NCBI GenBank assembly: GCA_023414985.1
Contig: JAEZLY010000209.1
Span: forward strand, 1 to 7,284
Direction of reading: 5' to 3'
Source of the DNA: Bacillota bacterium
GTDB taxonomy: Bacteria; Bacillota; Clostridia; Lachnospirales; Lachnospiraceae
Length of the DNA stretch: 7,284 bases
Of the stretch, positions 1-4,403 are shown in pieces (within the stretch, counting starts at the first letter, position 1; every line of letters begins with the position of its first letter). Under the pieces are notes generated by a model, which was given only the letters and a program-made list of their open reading frames with translations, did not search any database and was not told the DNA's origin. Both the position numbers and the translations under genes were made by a program.

Positions 1-26
1 TTATTCTATAATAATATATAGAATAA
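1..26. repeat. AT-rich perfect inverted repeat upstream of tRNA-Arg
   Basis: Two 10-nt arms (TTATTCTATA at 1-10 and TATAGAATAA at 17-26) are perfect reverse complements around a 6-nt loop, followed by a T-rich stretch (29-39). It could be the weak A/U-only terminator of a gene lying before the window. The left arm and loop also contain TATAAT (7-12), which could be the -10 box of the tRNA-Arg promoter with its -35 outside the window. The sequence does not decide between these. Confidence 0.35.
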
Positions 27-57
27 TGCTTTTTATTTTCATTATTATCCAGAGTAT

Positions 58-131
58 GTATGCTTAGCTCAGCTGGATAGAGCGTCTGGCTACGGACCAG
101 AAGGTCGGGGGTTCGAATCCTCTAGCACACA
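58..131 (+). tRNA. tRNA-Arg (anticodon ACG)
   Basis: A 74-nt cloverleaf that reads CGN arginine codons after A34 is deaminated to inosine. Acceptor strands are 58-64 and 124-130, with discriminator A131. The D stem is GCTC/GAGC, the anticodon stem TCTGG/CCAGA, and the loop CTACGGA has anticodon ACG at 92-94. The T stem is GGGGG/CCTCT around TTCGAAT. CCA is not encoded. The odd point is the acceptor stem: GTATGCT faces AGCACAC, leaving an A-C mismatch at position 3:70 where GTGTGCT would pair perfectly. All other stems are sound (two G-U pairs in the T stem), so I take it to be a real and probably functional gene. A strong terminator follows 8 nt downstream. Confidence 0.95.
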
Positions 132-138
132 GTAAGAA

Positions 139-177
139 GTGCATTGTATACATAAGTATACGGTGCACATTTTTTTT
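139..177 (+). terminator. Intrinsic terminator of tRNA-Arg
   Basis: A 13-bp stem (139-151 with 156-168, including two G-U pairs in the RNA) closes the tetraloop ATAA and is followed by A and eight T residues (170-177). This is close to an ideal Rho-independent terminator. It ends the tRNA-Arg transcript before the HAAS gene promoter. Confidence 0.93.
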
Positions 178-213
178 GCTTATTTTCTTAATCAAATTTT
201 AACACAGTGTTTA

Positions 214-242
214 TTTACGGAATAGCGGGCTTGTGCTAGAAT
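214..242 (+). promoter_or_regulatory. Sigma-A promoter of the HAAS membrane-protein gene
   Basis: TTTACG (214-219) and TAGAAT (237-242) are separated by 17 nt, and the -10 box is preceded by TG plus one base, making an extended -10 element. Transcription should start near 249, giving a leader of about 19 nt that begins at the Shine-Dalgarno AAAGGAGG (248-255). Confidence 0.65.
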
Positions 243-267
243 GTAGCAAAGGAGGCAGTCACATTAT

Positions 268-768
268 ATGGATAAAACAGAGTTTTTGAATATATTAAGA
301 GAAGCATTAAATCAGGAAGTGAGTCCCTCGGTAATCGAGCAGAATATCAGATATTATGATCAATATATAAGCTCCCCTTCAAAAGAAGAGGAAGAACGTA
401 AAATAGAGGAATTAGGAGACCCCAGATTGATTGCCAGGACAATCATTGAATCCGAAAAGGCAGCCAAGGAGAAGGGACGAAATTACAGTAACCAGAACAG
501 CTACGGAGCTGACTATTCCACCCGACAAGATCAGGAGGAAGATCCGGATTGGGAGCAGAAATGGGAGCAGCAGAACGCCGGTTTTCAGCCTAGGGCATTC
601 TTTACTAATTTGAAATGGTATCATAAACTGATTGCAATCATAGTTGTTTTGGTGATATTCATCATTATTGCATTTCTCGGAAGGCTGATGATTGGATTTG
701 TATTTACTTTCGGTCCGATTCTGATCCTATTATTATTGCTCGGAAATCTATTCCGTCGTCGACGGTAG
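268..768 (+). CDS. HAAS-type (DUF1700-like) membrane protein
   Basis: A 166-residue protein. Residues 1-62 resemble the HAAS/DUF1700 domain, a short helical module of Firmicute membrane proteins; the diagnostic piece is the IEELGDPRLIARTII motif at about 46-60. Residues 63-117 form a polar linker rich in Gln, Glu and Asn. Two adjacent hydrophobic segments (about 120-143 and 144-161) are followed by a terminal RRRR, which points to a cytoplasmic C-terminus. In this family the domain often partners or co-occurs with a PadR-type repressor that controls membrane or envelope proteins; no such regulator lies next to it here, so its partner, if any, is elsewhere or beyond the left edge. It has its own promoter and is monocistronic. 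The ATG lies 12 nt behind GGAGG, slightly long but with no better alternative. The family call is good; its biochemical function is unknown. Confidence 0.8.
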   Translation: MDKTEFLNILREALNQEVSPSVIEQNIRYYDQYISSPSKEEEERKIEELGDPRLIARTIIESEKAAKEKGRNYSNQNSYGADYSTRQDQEEDPDWEQKWEQQNAGFQPRAFFTNLKWYHKLIAIIVVLVIFIIIAFLGRLMIGFVFTFGPILILLLLLGNLFRRRR

Positions 769-781
769 CATAGACATAAGT

Positions 782-816
782 GAAACGACCGCCAGGGGGA
801 GCCAGGCGGTCGTTTC
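782..816 (+). other. Strong GC-rich hairpin without T-tract
   Basis: A perfect 12-bp stem, GAAACGACCGCC (782-793) with GGCGGTCGTTTC (805-816), encloses an 11-nt loop and sits 13 nt past the HAAS stop codon. Neither strand has a T-run beside it, so it is not a standard intrinsic terminator. It may protect the mRNA 3' end or act together with the terminator at 859-886. Confidence 0.7.
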
Positions 817-858
817 GATGAGGGGAGTATAAATAATTAATAAGGGGTTATATAACGC

Positions 859-886
859 GCTAGGGAGTTATCCCTAGCACTTTTTT
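859..886 (+). terminator. Intrinsic terminator downstream of the HAAS gene
   Basis: An 8-bp stem, GCTAGGGA (859-866) with TCCCTAGC (871-878), encloses tetraloop GTTA. It is followed by AC and six T residues (881-886). It is the second of two hairpins after the HAAS gene and has the expected form of a Rho-independent terminator on the plus strand. Confidence 0.85.
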
Positions 887-1117
887 ATTATAATACATTA
901 AATTTCAATATGCAATAAGTATCTTACCAAAATGAATTTTTCCAGCCAAATGAACAAATAAAAGGTATAGAAAGGCACTAATAATTTATAGTTATGCATA
1001 ATAACGCACAAAATTGTTGGCTATTTTTCATACAATTTATTTTCGCCTAAGATAGAATAAAGGAGCAAAAACACCGAAAAACTGTTAAATATATACATTC
1101 AATTGTGAATATTTCAT
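887..1117. other. AT-rich intergenic stretch, no gene seen
   Basis: No open reading frame with a ribosome-binding site is visible on either strand. A purine-rich AAAGGAG at 1059-1065 looks like a Shine-Dalgarno site, but no ATG, GTG or TTG lies at a workable distance behind it. CATACAAT at 1029-1036 matches a sigma-E -10 box, but no convincing -35 accompanies it. Confidence 0.6.
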
Positions 1118-1147
1118 TTGAAAAAGAAGATAATAATCCTGTAATAT
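1107..1147 (+). promoter_or_regulatory. Promoter region of the repeat-protein gene (class uncertain)
   Basis: Two overlapping readings are possible. The first is a sporulation sigma-G/F-like promoter: GAATA (1107-1111), 17 nt, then GATAATA (1129-1135), which differs from the sigma-G -10 consensus CATWHTA only at its first base, with a spacer one base shorter than usual. The second is a weak sigma-A promoter: TTGAAA (1118-1123), 18 nt, then TAATAT (1142-1147). Either would start transcription 20-35 nt before the gene. Confidence 0.35.
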
Positions 1148-1174
1148 CAATTCTGTTTTTTATAGGAGGCCATT

Positions 1175-1432
1175 ATGAGTAATAACAATTCCAGAAACAC
1201 AACAAGCAATGATGCAAGAAACGCAAATACAAGCAATTATACAACAGGAACAAGTCGTAATGTTACAACTGGTAGCAGATGTGAGAACTCATCAAGAAAT
1301 GATGCCGGTTCTTCAAAAAATGATGTTGGTACTTCGAGAAATGACGCTGGTTCTTCCAGAAATACAACTTCACGTAATACAACAGGAACAAGTAGATTCA
1401 AAGATATGGAAGACATGGAAAATAATTATTAA
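1175..1432 (+). CDS. Low-complexity Asn/Ser/Thr/Arg repeat protein, function unknown
   Basis: I do not recognise this 85-residue protein. Asn, Ser and Thr make up 46 of 85 residues; 11 Arg+Lys against 9 Asp+Glu leave a small positive charge. There is no hydrophobic segment, signal peptide or known domain, and one Cys (36). Residues 39-59 are three heptads of the form [ST]-S-[RK]-N-D-[AV]-G, followed by degenerate SRNTT units (61-71); TTGTSR occurs at 23-28 and 69-74. The tail (75-85) is different and acidic, with a DMEDMENNY end. AGGAGG (1164-1169) lies 5 nt before the ATG and a terminator follows, so it is very likely expressed as a single gene. Hydrophilic repeats of this kind are common among spore-surface and other disordered proteins. 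A sporulation role is my inference, mildly supported by the possible sigma-G-like promoter. Confidence 0.75.
   Translation: MSNNNSRNTTSNDARNANTSNYTTGTSRNVTTGSRCENSSRNDAGSSKNDVGTSRNDAGSSRNTTSRNTTGTSRFKDMEDMENNY
1239..1393 (+). repeat. Exact 17-nt direct repeat pair inside the repeat gene
   Basis: ATACAACAGGAACAAGT occurs at 1239-1255 and again at 1377-1393, in the same reading frame, encoding the TTGTS stretch at both ends of the repeat domain. Recombination between the two copies would remove 138 nt (46 codons) and stay in frame. Confidence 0.85.
1289..1369 (+). repeat. Tandem 21-nt coding repeat
   Basis: Three imperfect in-frame 21-nt units (1289-1309, 1310-1330, 1331-1351) encode SSRNDAG, SSKNDVG and TSRNDAG; a degenerate fourth unit (1352-1369) encodes SSRNTT. 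Differences fall mostly in third codon positions, which suggests selection on the peptide repeat. Confidence 0.85.
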
Positions 1433-1440
1433 AATAATGG

Positions 1441-1479
1441 AGGTCGGCTGCTCAGCTGACCTTTACATATGTCTTTTTA
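1441..1479 (+). terminator. Terminator of the repeat-protein gene
   Basis: AGGTCGGCT (1441-1449) pairs with AGCTGACCT (1454-1462), 9 bp with one G-U, around loop GCTC. It begins 9 nt after the stop codon. A broken T-rich tail follows (TTT at 1462-1464, then CTTTTT at 1473-1478), so the hairpin is certain but its efficiency is less so. Confidence 0.7.
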
Positions 1480-1521
1480 TAATTTATTTAAATACATGAG
1501 CATACTTTTATTGTCTGAATA

Positions 1522-1530
1522 TGATATAAG
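1522..1530 (+). promoter_or_regulatory. Extended -10 promoter of the rhodanese gene
   Basis: TGATATAAG (1522-1530) has the TG-n extension and five of six bases of TATAAT. No good -35 box is found 16-18 nt upstream (ATACTT or TACTTT at best), as expected for an extended -10 promoter. Confidence 0.45.
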
Positions 1531-1566
1531 AGAGAAGATTATTATAAAAAAGGTGGTGTGAATGGG

Positions 1567-1872
1567 ATGTCTTTTGAAACCATCCGCACTAATGATATAA
1601 CAAAATACATCGGCAGGACTGATGTGGTTATTATTGATTTGAGAGATCAAAGCGAATACAATATAGGGCATATACCCGGTGCAATCAATATTCCTTATGA
1701 AGATCTTGAAAGCTATGCGGATCGATTACCGAGAAGTTTGTTGATTTTTTATTGCGATCGCGGAAACATCAGTCTGATGGCAGCCAGAGACCTGGCTAAA
1801 TATAATTATCATATGAAAAGCCTGTATGGAGGGCTTCAGGCATATCATGGCAAATTGGAAAAAAGCATTTAG
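1567..1872 (+). CDS. Single-domain rhodanese-like sulfurtransferase
   Basis: A 101-residue cytoplasmic protein made of one rhodanese domain, the fold that carries sulfane sulfur as a cysteine persulfide. Seen here are the DLRDQSEYNIGHIPGAINIP stretch (24-43), matching the family's D-R-x-x-x-E-[FY]-x-x-G-H-I-x-G-A-x-N-[IV] signature, and the active-site loop CDRGNIS (63-69) with Cys63 as the likely catalytic residue. GG at 88-89 before the final helix is also typical. Stand-alone domains of this size commonly pass sulfur to other enzymes; the partner cannot be told, as neither neighbour is a sulfur gene. I chose ATG 1567 because AAGGTGG (1550-1556) lies 10 nt before it; GTG 1558 in the same frame (three residues longer) would leave only 1 nt. 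Monocistronic, with its own promoter. Confidence 0.87.
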   Translation: MSFETIRTNDITKYIGRTDVVIIDLRDQSEYNIGHIPGAINIPYEDLESYADRLPRSLLIFYCDRGNISLMAARDLAKYNYHMKSLYGGLQAYHGKLEKSI

Positions 1873-1878
1873 ATTTCA

Positions 1879-1907
1879 TTGACTCTTGTCACAAACAGCT
1901 TTACAAT
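1879..1907 (+). promoter_or_regulatory. Sigma-A promoter of the rRNA methyltransferase gene
   Basis: TTGACT (1879-1884) and TACAAT (1902-1907) are separated by exactly 17 nt, each one base off consensus. Transcription would start near 1914, leaving a leader of about 68 nt before the methyltransferase ATG. Confidence 0.75.
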
Positions 1908-1981
1908 AACTTATACAAAGATCAGGATTTCTCGATAAATACACAGGAAAATGAAAAAGCGTAAATCGCTCGGAGGTATGA

Positions 1982-3145
1982 ATGAAAAAATATGAATATG
2001 TTTCTCCCTGTCATTTCGGACTGGAGGCCGTACTAAAACGGGAACTGACAGACCTGGGAATAGAAATAACGAAGGTAGAGGATGGTAAGGTTTCCTTTTC
2101 CGGAGATGAAAGTACCTGTGCCAGGGCAAATGTGTTCCTTAGAACAACAGAACGTGTCTTACTAAAGGTTGGAGTCTTCCGGGCAGAAACCTTTGACGAA
2201 TTATTTGAAAAAACAAAGCAGATTCCATGGGAAGAGTATCTTCCTCAGGATGCAAAGTTCTGGGTGGCGAAAGCAAATTCAGTAAACAGTAAATTATTCA
2301 GTCCGTCCGATATTCAATCTATTATGAAGAAAGCCATTGTAGAAAGAATGAAACTAAAATATAAGACGGATTGGTTCGAGGAAAACGGTGCTTCCTATCC
2401 GCTTAGAGTAACGATTTTAAAGGATGAGGTTACAGTTTGTATCGATACCTCCGGAGAGTCCCTGCATAAGAGAGGATACCGGAAGCTGACCAGTAAGGCT
2501 CCGATTACAGAGACCTTGGCTGCAGCCTTAATTATGCTTACTCCCTGGAACAAGGATCGTATCCTGGTGGATCCTTTTTGCGGCAGTGGGACGATACCCA
2601 TCGAAGCAGCCTTGATTGGGGCAAATATGGCACCGGGTATGAACCGTAGCTTTTTGGCGGAAAGCTGGACTAATTTATTTCCGGGAAAGGTCTGGGAACA
2701 GGCGAAACAGGAAGCGAACGATCTGGTACGCAAGGATATTCAGATGACCATACAGGGTTACGATCTGGATGGAGAGATTGTCAAAGCAGCCAGGCAGAAT
2801 GCGAGATGGGCAGGAGTGGATCAGTTCATTCATTTCCAGCAGAAACCAATGAAGGAATTGAGCAGTAATAAAAAATACGGCTTTATTATTACAAATCCTC
2901 CTTACGGTGAACGTCTCGAGGAGAAGAAGGAGCTGCCGGAGCTTTATAAGGAGATGGGTAAGGTATTCGGTGCATTGGATGCCTGGTCTTACTATATTAT
3001 CACAGGCTATGAGGATGCTCAGAAATATATCGGCAGACAGGCAGATAAAAACAGAAAGATTTATAATGGCATGATGAAGACATACTTCTATCAATATATG
3101 GGTCCGAAGCCACCGAAGACTAAAACAGAAGGTAGGTCGGAATAA
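1982..3145 (+). CDS. rlmL: THUMP-domain 23S rRNA guanine-N2 methyltransferase (RlmL/YpsC family)
   Basis: A 387-residue cytoplasmic enzyme expected to transfer a methyl group from S-adenosylmethionine to the N2 of a guanine in 23S rRNA. The N-terminal part (about 1-160) is the ferredoxin-like plus THUMP RNA-binding region, starting with the family-typical YVSPCHFGLEAVLKREL. The Rossmann methyltransferase domain follows, with SAM-binding motif I DPFCGSGTIPIEAA (197-210), the acidic motif GYDLD (259-263) and catalytic NPPYGERL (305-312), as expected of an N2-guanine methyltransferase. Length matches the Firmicute YpsC form, about half of the E. coli RlmKL fusion, so the RlmK half is absent. GGAGG (1972-1976) is 5 nt before the ATG. 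It has its own promoter and a strong terminator. The exact target base is inferred from the family; rlmL is used in that loose sense. Confidence 0.9.
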   Translation: MKKYEYVSPCHFGLEAVLKRELTDLGIEITKVEDGKVSFSGDESTCARANVFLRTTERVLLKVGVFRAETFDELFEKTKQIPWEEYLPQDAKFWVAKANSVNSKLFSPSDIQSIMKKAIVERMKLKYKTDWFEENGASYPLRVTILKDEVTVCIDTSGESLHKRGYRKLTSKAPITETLAAALIMLTPWNKDRILVDPFCGSGTIPIEAALIGANMAPGMNRSFLAESWTNLFPGKVWEQAKQEANDLVRKDIQMTIQGYDLDGEIVKAARQNARWAGVDQFIHFQQKPMKELSSNKKYGFIITNPPYGERLEEKKELPELYKEMGKVFGALDAWSYYIITGYEDAQKYIGRQADKNRKIYNGMMKTYFYQYMGPKPPKTKTEGRSE

Positions 3146-3146
3146 G

Positions 3147-3197
3147 AAAAGATGTTGTAAAGCAGAGAATAAGTTTACTGCTTTGCAACATCTTTTT
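3147..3197. terminator. Bidirectional terminator between convergent genes
   Basis: A 15-bp stem (3151-3165 with 3178-3192, one G-U) has a 12-nt loop. AAAA precedes it and TTTTT follows it, so both strands have a T-tract after the hairpin. It begins 2 nt past the methyltransferase stop codon and also lies 52 nt past the stop of the minus-strand hydrolase gene, so it can end both transcripts. Confidence 0.9.
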
Positions 3198-3248
3198 ATT
3201 GTCTGAATAGTTATGGTATAACCTCATATGTATATTGTGATTATTGTG

Positions 3249-4169
3249 TTAAATACGCTTTGAAATCCATTGCTGTATATCGGAATATACTTCTTCACTA
3301 TTCAACTCATTCAAAAGCTCATGTCGGCATTCCGGATAAAGCTTTGAAGAGACATTAGAGAATCCGACTTTTTTCAACAGCGAAAGATACTTCTGTACAT
3401 CCTTACCGTATCCTCCCACAGGATCCTTTTCACCGCTTATTATGTACAGAGGGAGTTCCGGTTTCGTAAGCTTTATCATGTTCTTCTTTATGGAATGCTG
3501 AGTCAGCTTTAATAGATCATGGTAAAAGGACGCTGTACAGGTGAAGCCGCAGTAGGGATCGTGCATATAAGCCCCGACGATCGGATTGCTCCTGGAGAGC
3601 CAATCAAAAGCTGTACGGGTGGATAAGGAGGTATATTTCTTCCCACCGAACATAAGATTACTTAAAAATGGAGAGATATGCTTCGGACCTTTAAAGTATT
3701 TTACGATGGATGCCAGGAACAACCCTGAATTGGTCAGTAGTTTTGAAGGAAATGGTGTGCCGCAGAGGATGACTCCATTATATTTTTCATAAGTCTGAAT
3801 GACATTTCTTGCGATGATAGAACCCATACTGTGGCCAAAGAGAAAGAATTTTGAAGCCCTGTTATTCGCTTCAATATATTCGCTTATGGAGATTACGTCT
3901 TCCACAACCAGCTGATCGCCTTTTTCAAGACTGAAAAATCCTAATTCACTGAGCTTTTTGTCCGTACCGTGACCACGGTGGTCATAGGTGTAGACATCAT
4001 AACCGCTATTTACCAGGTATTCCGCAAAGGCCTGATAGCGCTTCTGGTGCTCCGCCATACCATGTAAAATGAGAATACTGGCCTTTGGACGTTTTGGACA
4101 AACATAATGAGTCAGCTTAATTATGTATCCATCCTTTTGCTTAATCGTTGTGCAGCTTATGTCGCTCAT
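3249..4169 (-). CDS. Alpha/beta hydrolase, monoacylglycerol lipase/lysophospholipase type
   Basis: A 306-residue serine hydrolase of the Hydrolase_4 (serine aminopeptidase S33-like) group, which includes monoacylglycerol lipases and lysophospholipases that cut an acyl ester from a glycerol backbone. Seen here are the oxyanion-hole motif LHGMAEH (35-41), the YDHRGHG motif (62-68), the nucleophile elbow GHSMG (112-116, Ser114), the acid GEKDPVGG (Asp249) and the histidine RHELLNE (His283); the triad is complete. A variable lid region lies at about 140-215. There is no signal peptide, so it should act in the cytoplasm or at the inner membrane face. It is monocistronic, convergent with rlmL and divergent from the amidase gene. 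AAGGAG lies 11 nt before the ATG, with a three-codon ORF in between. The true substrate cannot be told from sequence. Confidence 0.85.
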   Translation of the reverse strand: MSDISCTTIKQKDGYIIKLTHYVCPKRPKASILILHGMAEHQKRYQAFAEYLVNSGYDVYTYDHRGHGTDKKLSELGFFSLEKGDQLVVEDVISISEYIEANNRASKFFLFGHSMGSIIARNVIQTYEKYNGVILCGTPFPSKLLTNSGLFLASIVKYFKGPKHISPFLSNLMFGGKKYTSLSTRTAFDWLSRSNPIVGAYMHDPYCGFTCTASFYHDLLKLTQHSIKKNMIKLTKPELPLYIISGEKDPVGGYGKDVQKYLSLLKKVGFSNVSSKLYPECRHELLNELNSEEVYSDIQQWISKRI

Positions 4170-4224
4170 TTTCCCATAATCTCCTTCTCTAGAGTTAAGA
4201 AAAAGCTACTATTTATTCTTTTTC

Positions 4225-4253
4225 ATTATATCTATAATATTGGTAAAATGCAA
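4225..4253 (-). promoter_or_regulatory. Sigma-A promoter of the hydrolase gene (minus strand)
   Basis: Read on the minus strand, TTGCAT (4253-4248) and a perfect TATAAT (4230-4225) are separated by 17 nt. Transcription would start near 4218, giving a leader of about 49 nt before the hydrolase ATG. Confidence 0.8.
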
Positions 4254-4315
4254 CAAGGAAGAAAGGCAAATCACCCCATAAATCTACAAAATTAGATAGC
4301 AATTCTAAAAAAAAG

Positions 4316-4344
4316 TTGTGAATATTAGAATATTATTATATAAT
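4316..4344 (+). promoter_or_regulatory. Sigma-A promoter of the amidase gene
   Basis: TTGTGA (4316-4321), a 17-nt spacer and a perfect TATAAT (4339-4344). The start of transcription is expected near 4351, which is after the in-frame ATG at 4347 and so rules out the longer amidase reading frame for this transcript. A second TATAAT at 4362-4367 lacks a -35 box. This promoter is divergent from the hydrolase promoter, with about 60 nt between their -35 boxes. Confidence 0.8.
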
Positions 4345-4384
4345 CAATGTATTATAACAAATATAATAGCGAAACGTGTAAATT

Positions 4385-4403
4385 AAACCCAAGGGGGTTT
4401 CGT
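4385..4403 (+). promoter_or_regulatory. Amidase ribosome-binding site within a hairpin
   Basis: AAGGGGG (4391-4397) lies 6 nt before ATG 4404 and fixes that start. AAACCC (4385-4390) can pair with GGGTTT (4395-4400) around loop AAGG, placing half of the Shine-Dalgarno in a 6-bp stem. A competing 6-bp pairing of CGAAAC (4370-4375) with GTTTCG (4397-4402) is also possible. Confidence 0.6.

Noticed and set aside
1029..1036. CATACAAT, a perfect match to the sigma-E -10 box, upstream of the repeat gene
   Set aside because: The best -35 candidate (around 1009-1015) is a partial match with poor spacing, and the box is 139 nt from the start codon with closer promoter candidates between.
1059..1065. 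AAAGGAG Shine-Dalgarno-like sequence
   Set aside because: No start codon at a usable distance and no open frame follows.
1209..1499. 96-codon Gln-rich plus-strand frame overlapping the repeat gene
   Set aside because: It is the shifted reading of the repeat codons, lacks a ribosome-binding site and runs through the terminator hairpin.
1558..1566. GTG start for the rhodanese gene
   Set aside because: The Shine-Dalgarno AAGGTGG would be only 1 nt away; ATG 1567 is 10 nt away and fits better.
2395..3094. Two overlapping minus-strand open frames (112 and 139 codons) within rlmL
   Set aside because: They are antisense to a clearly conserved methyltransferase and have no ribosome-binding site or recognisable family.
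4347..4403. Longer amidase start at ATG 4347
   Set aside because: No Shine-Dalgarno before it, it precedes the predicted transcription start near 4351, and it would put a polar stretch in front of the signal segment.
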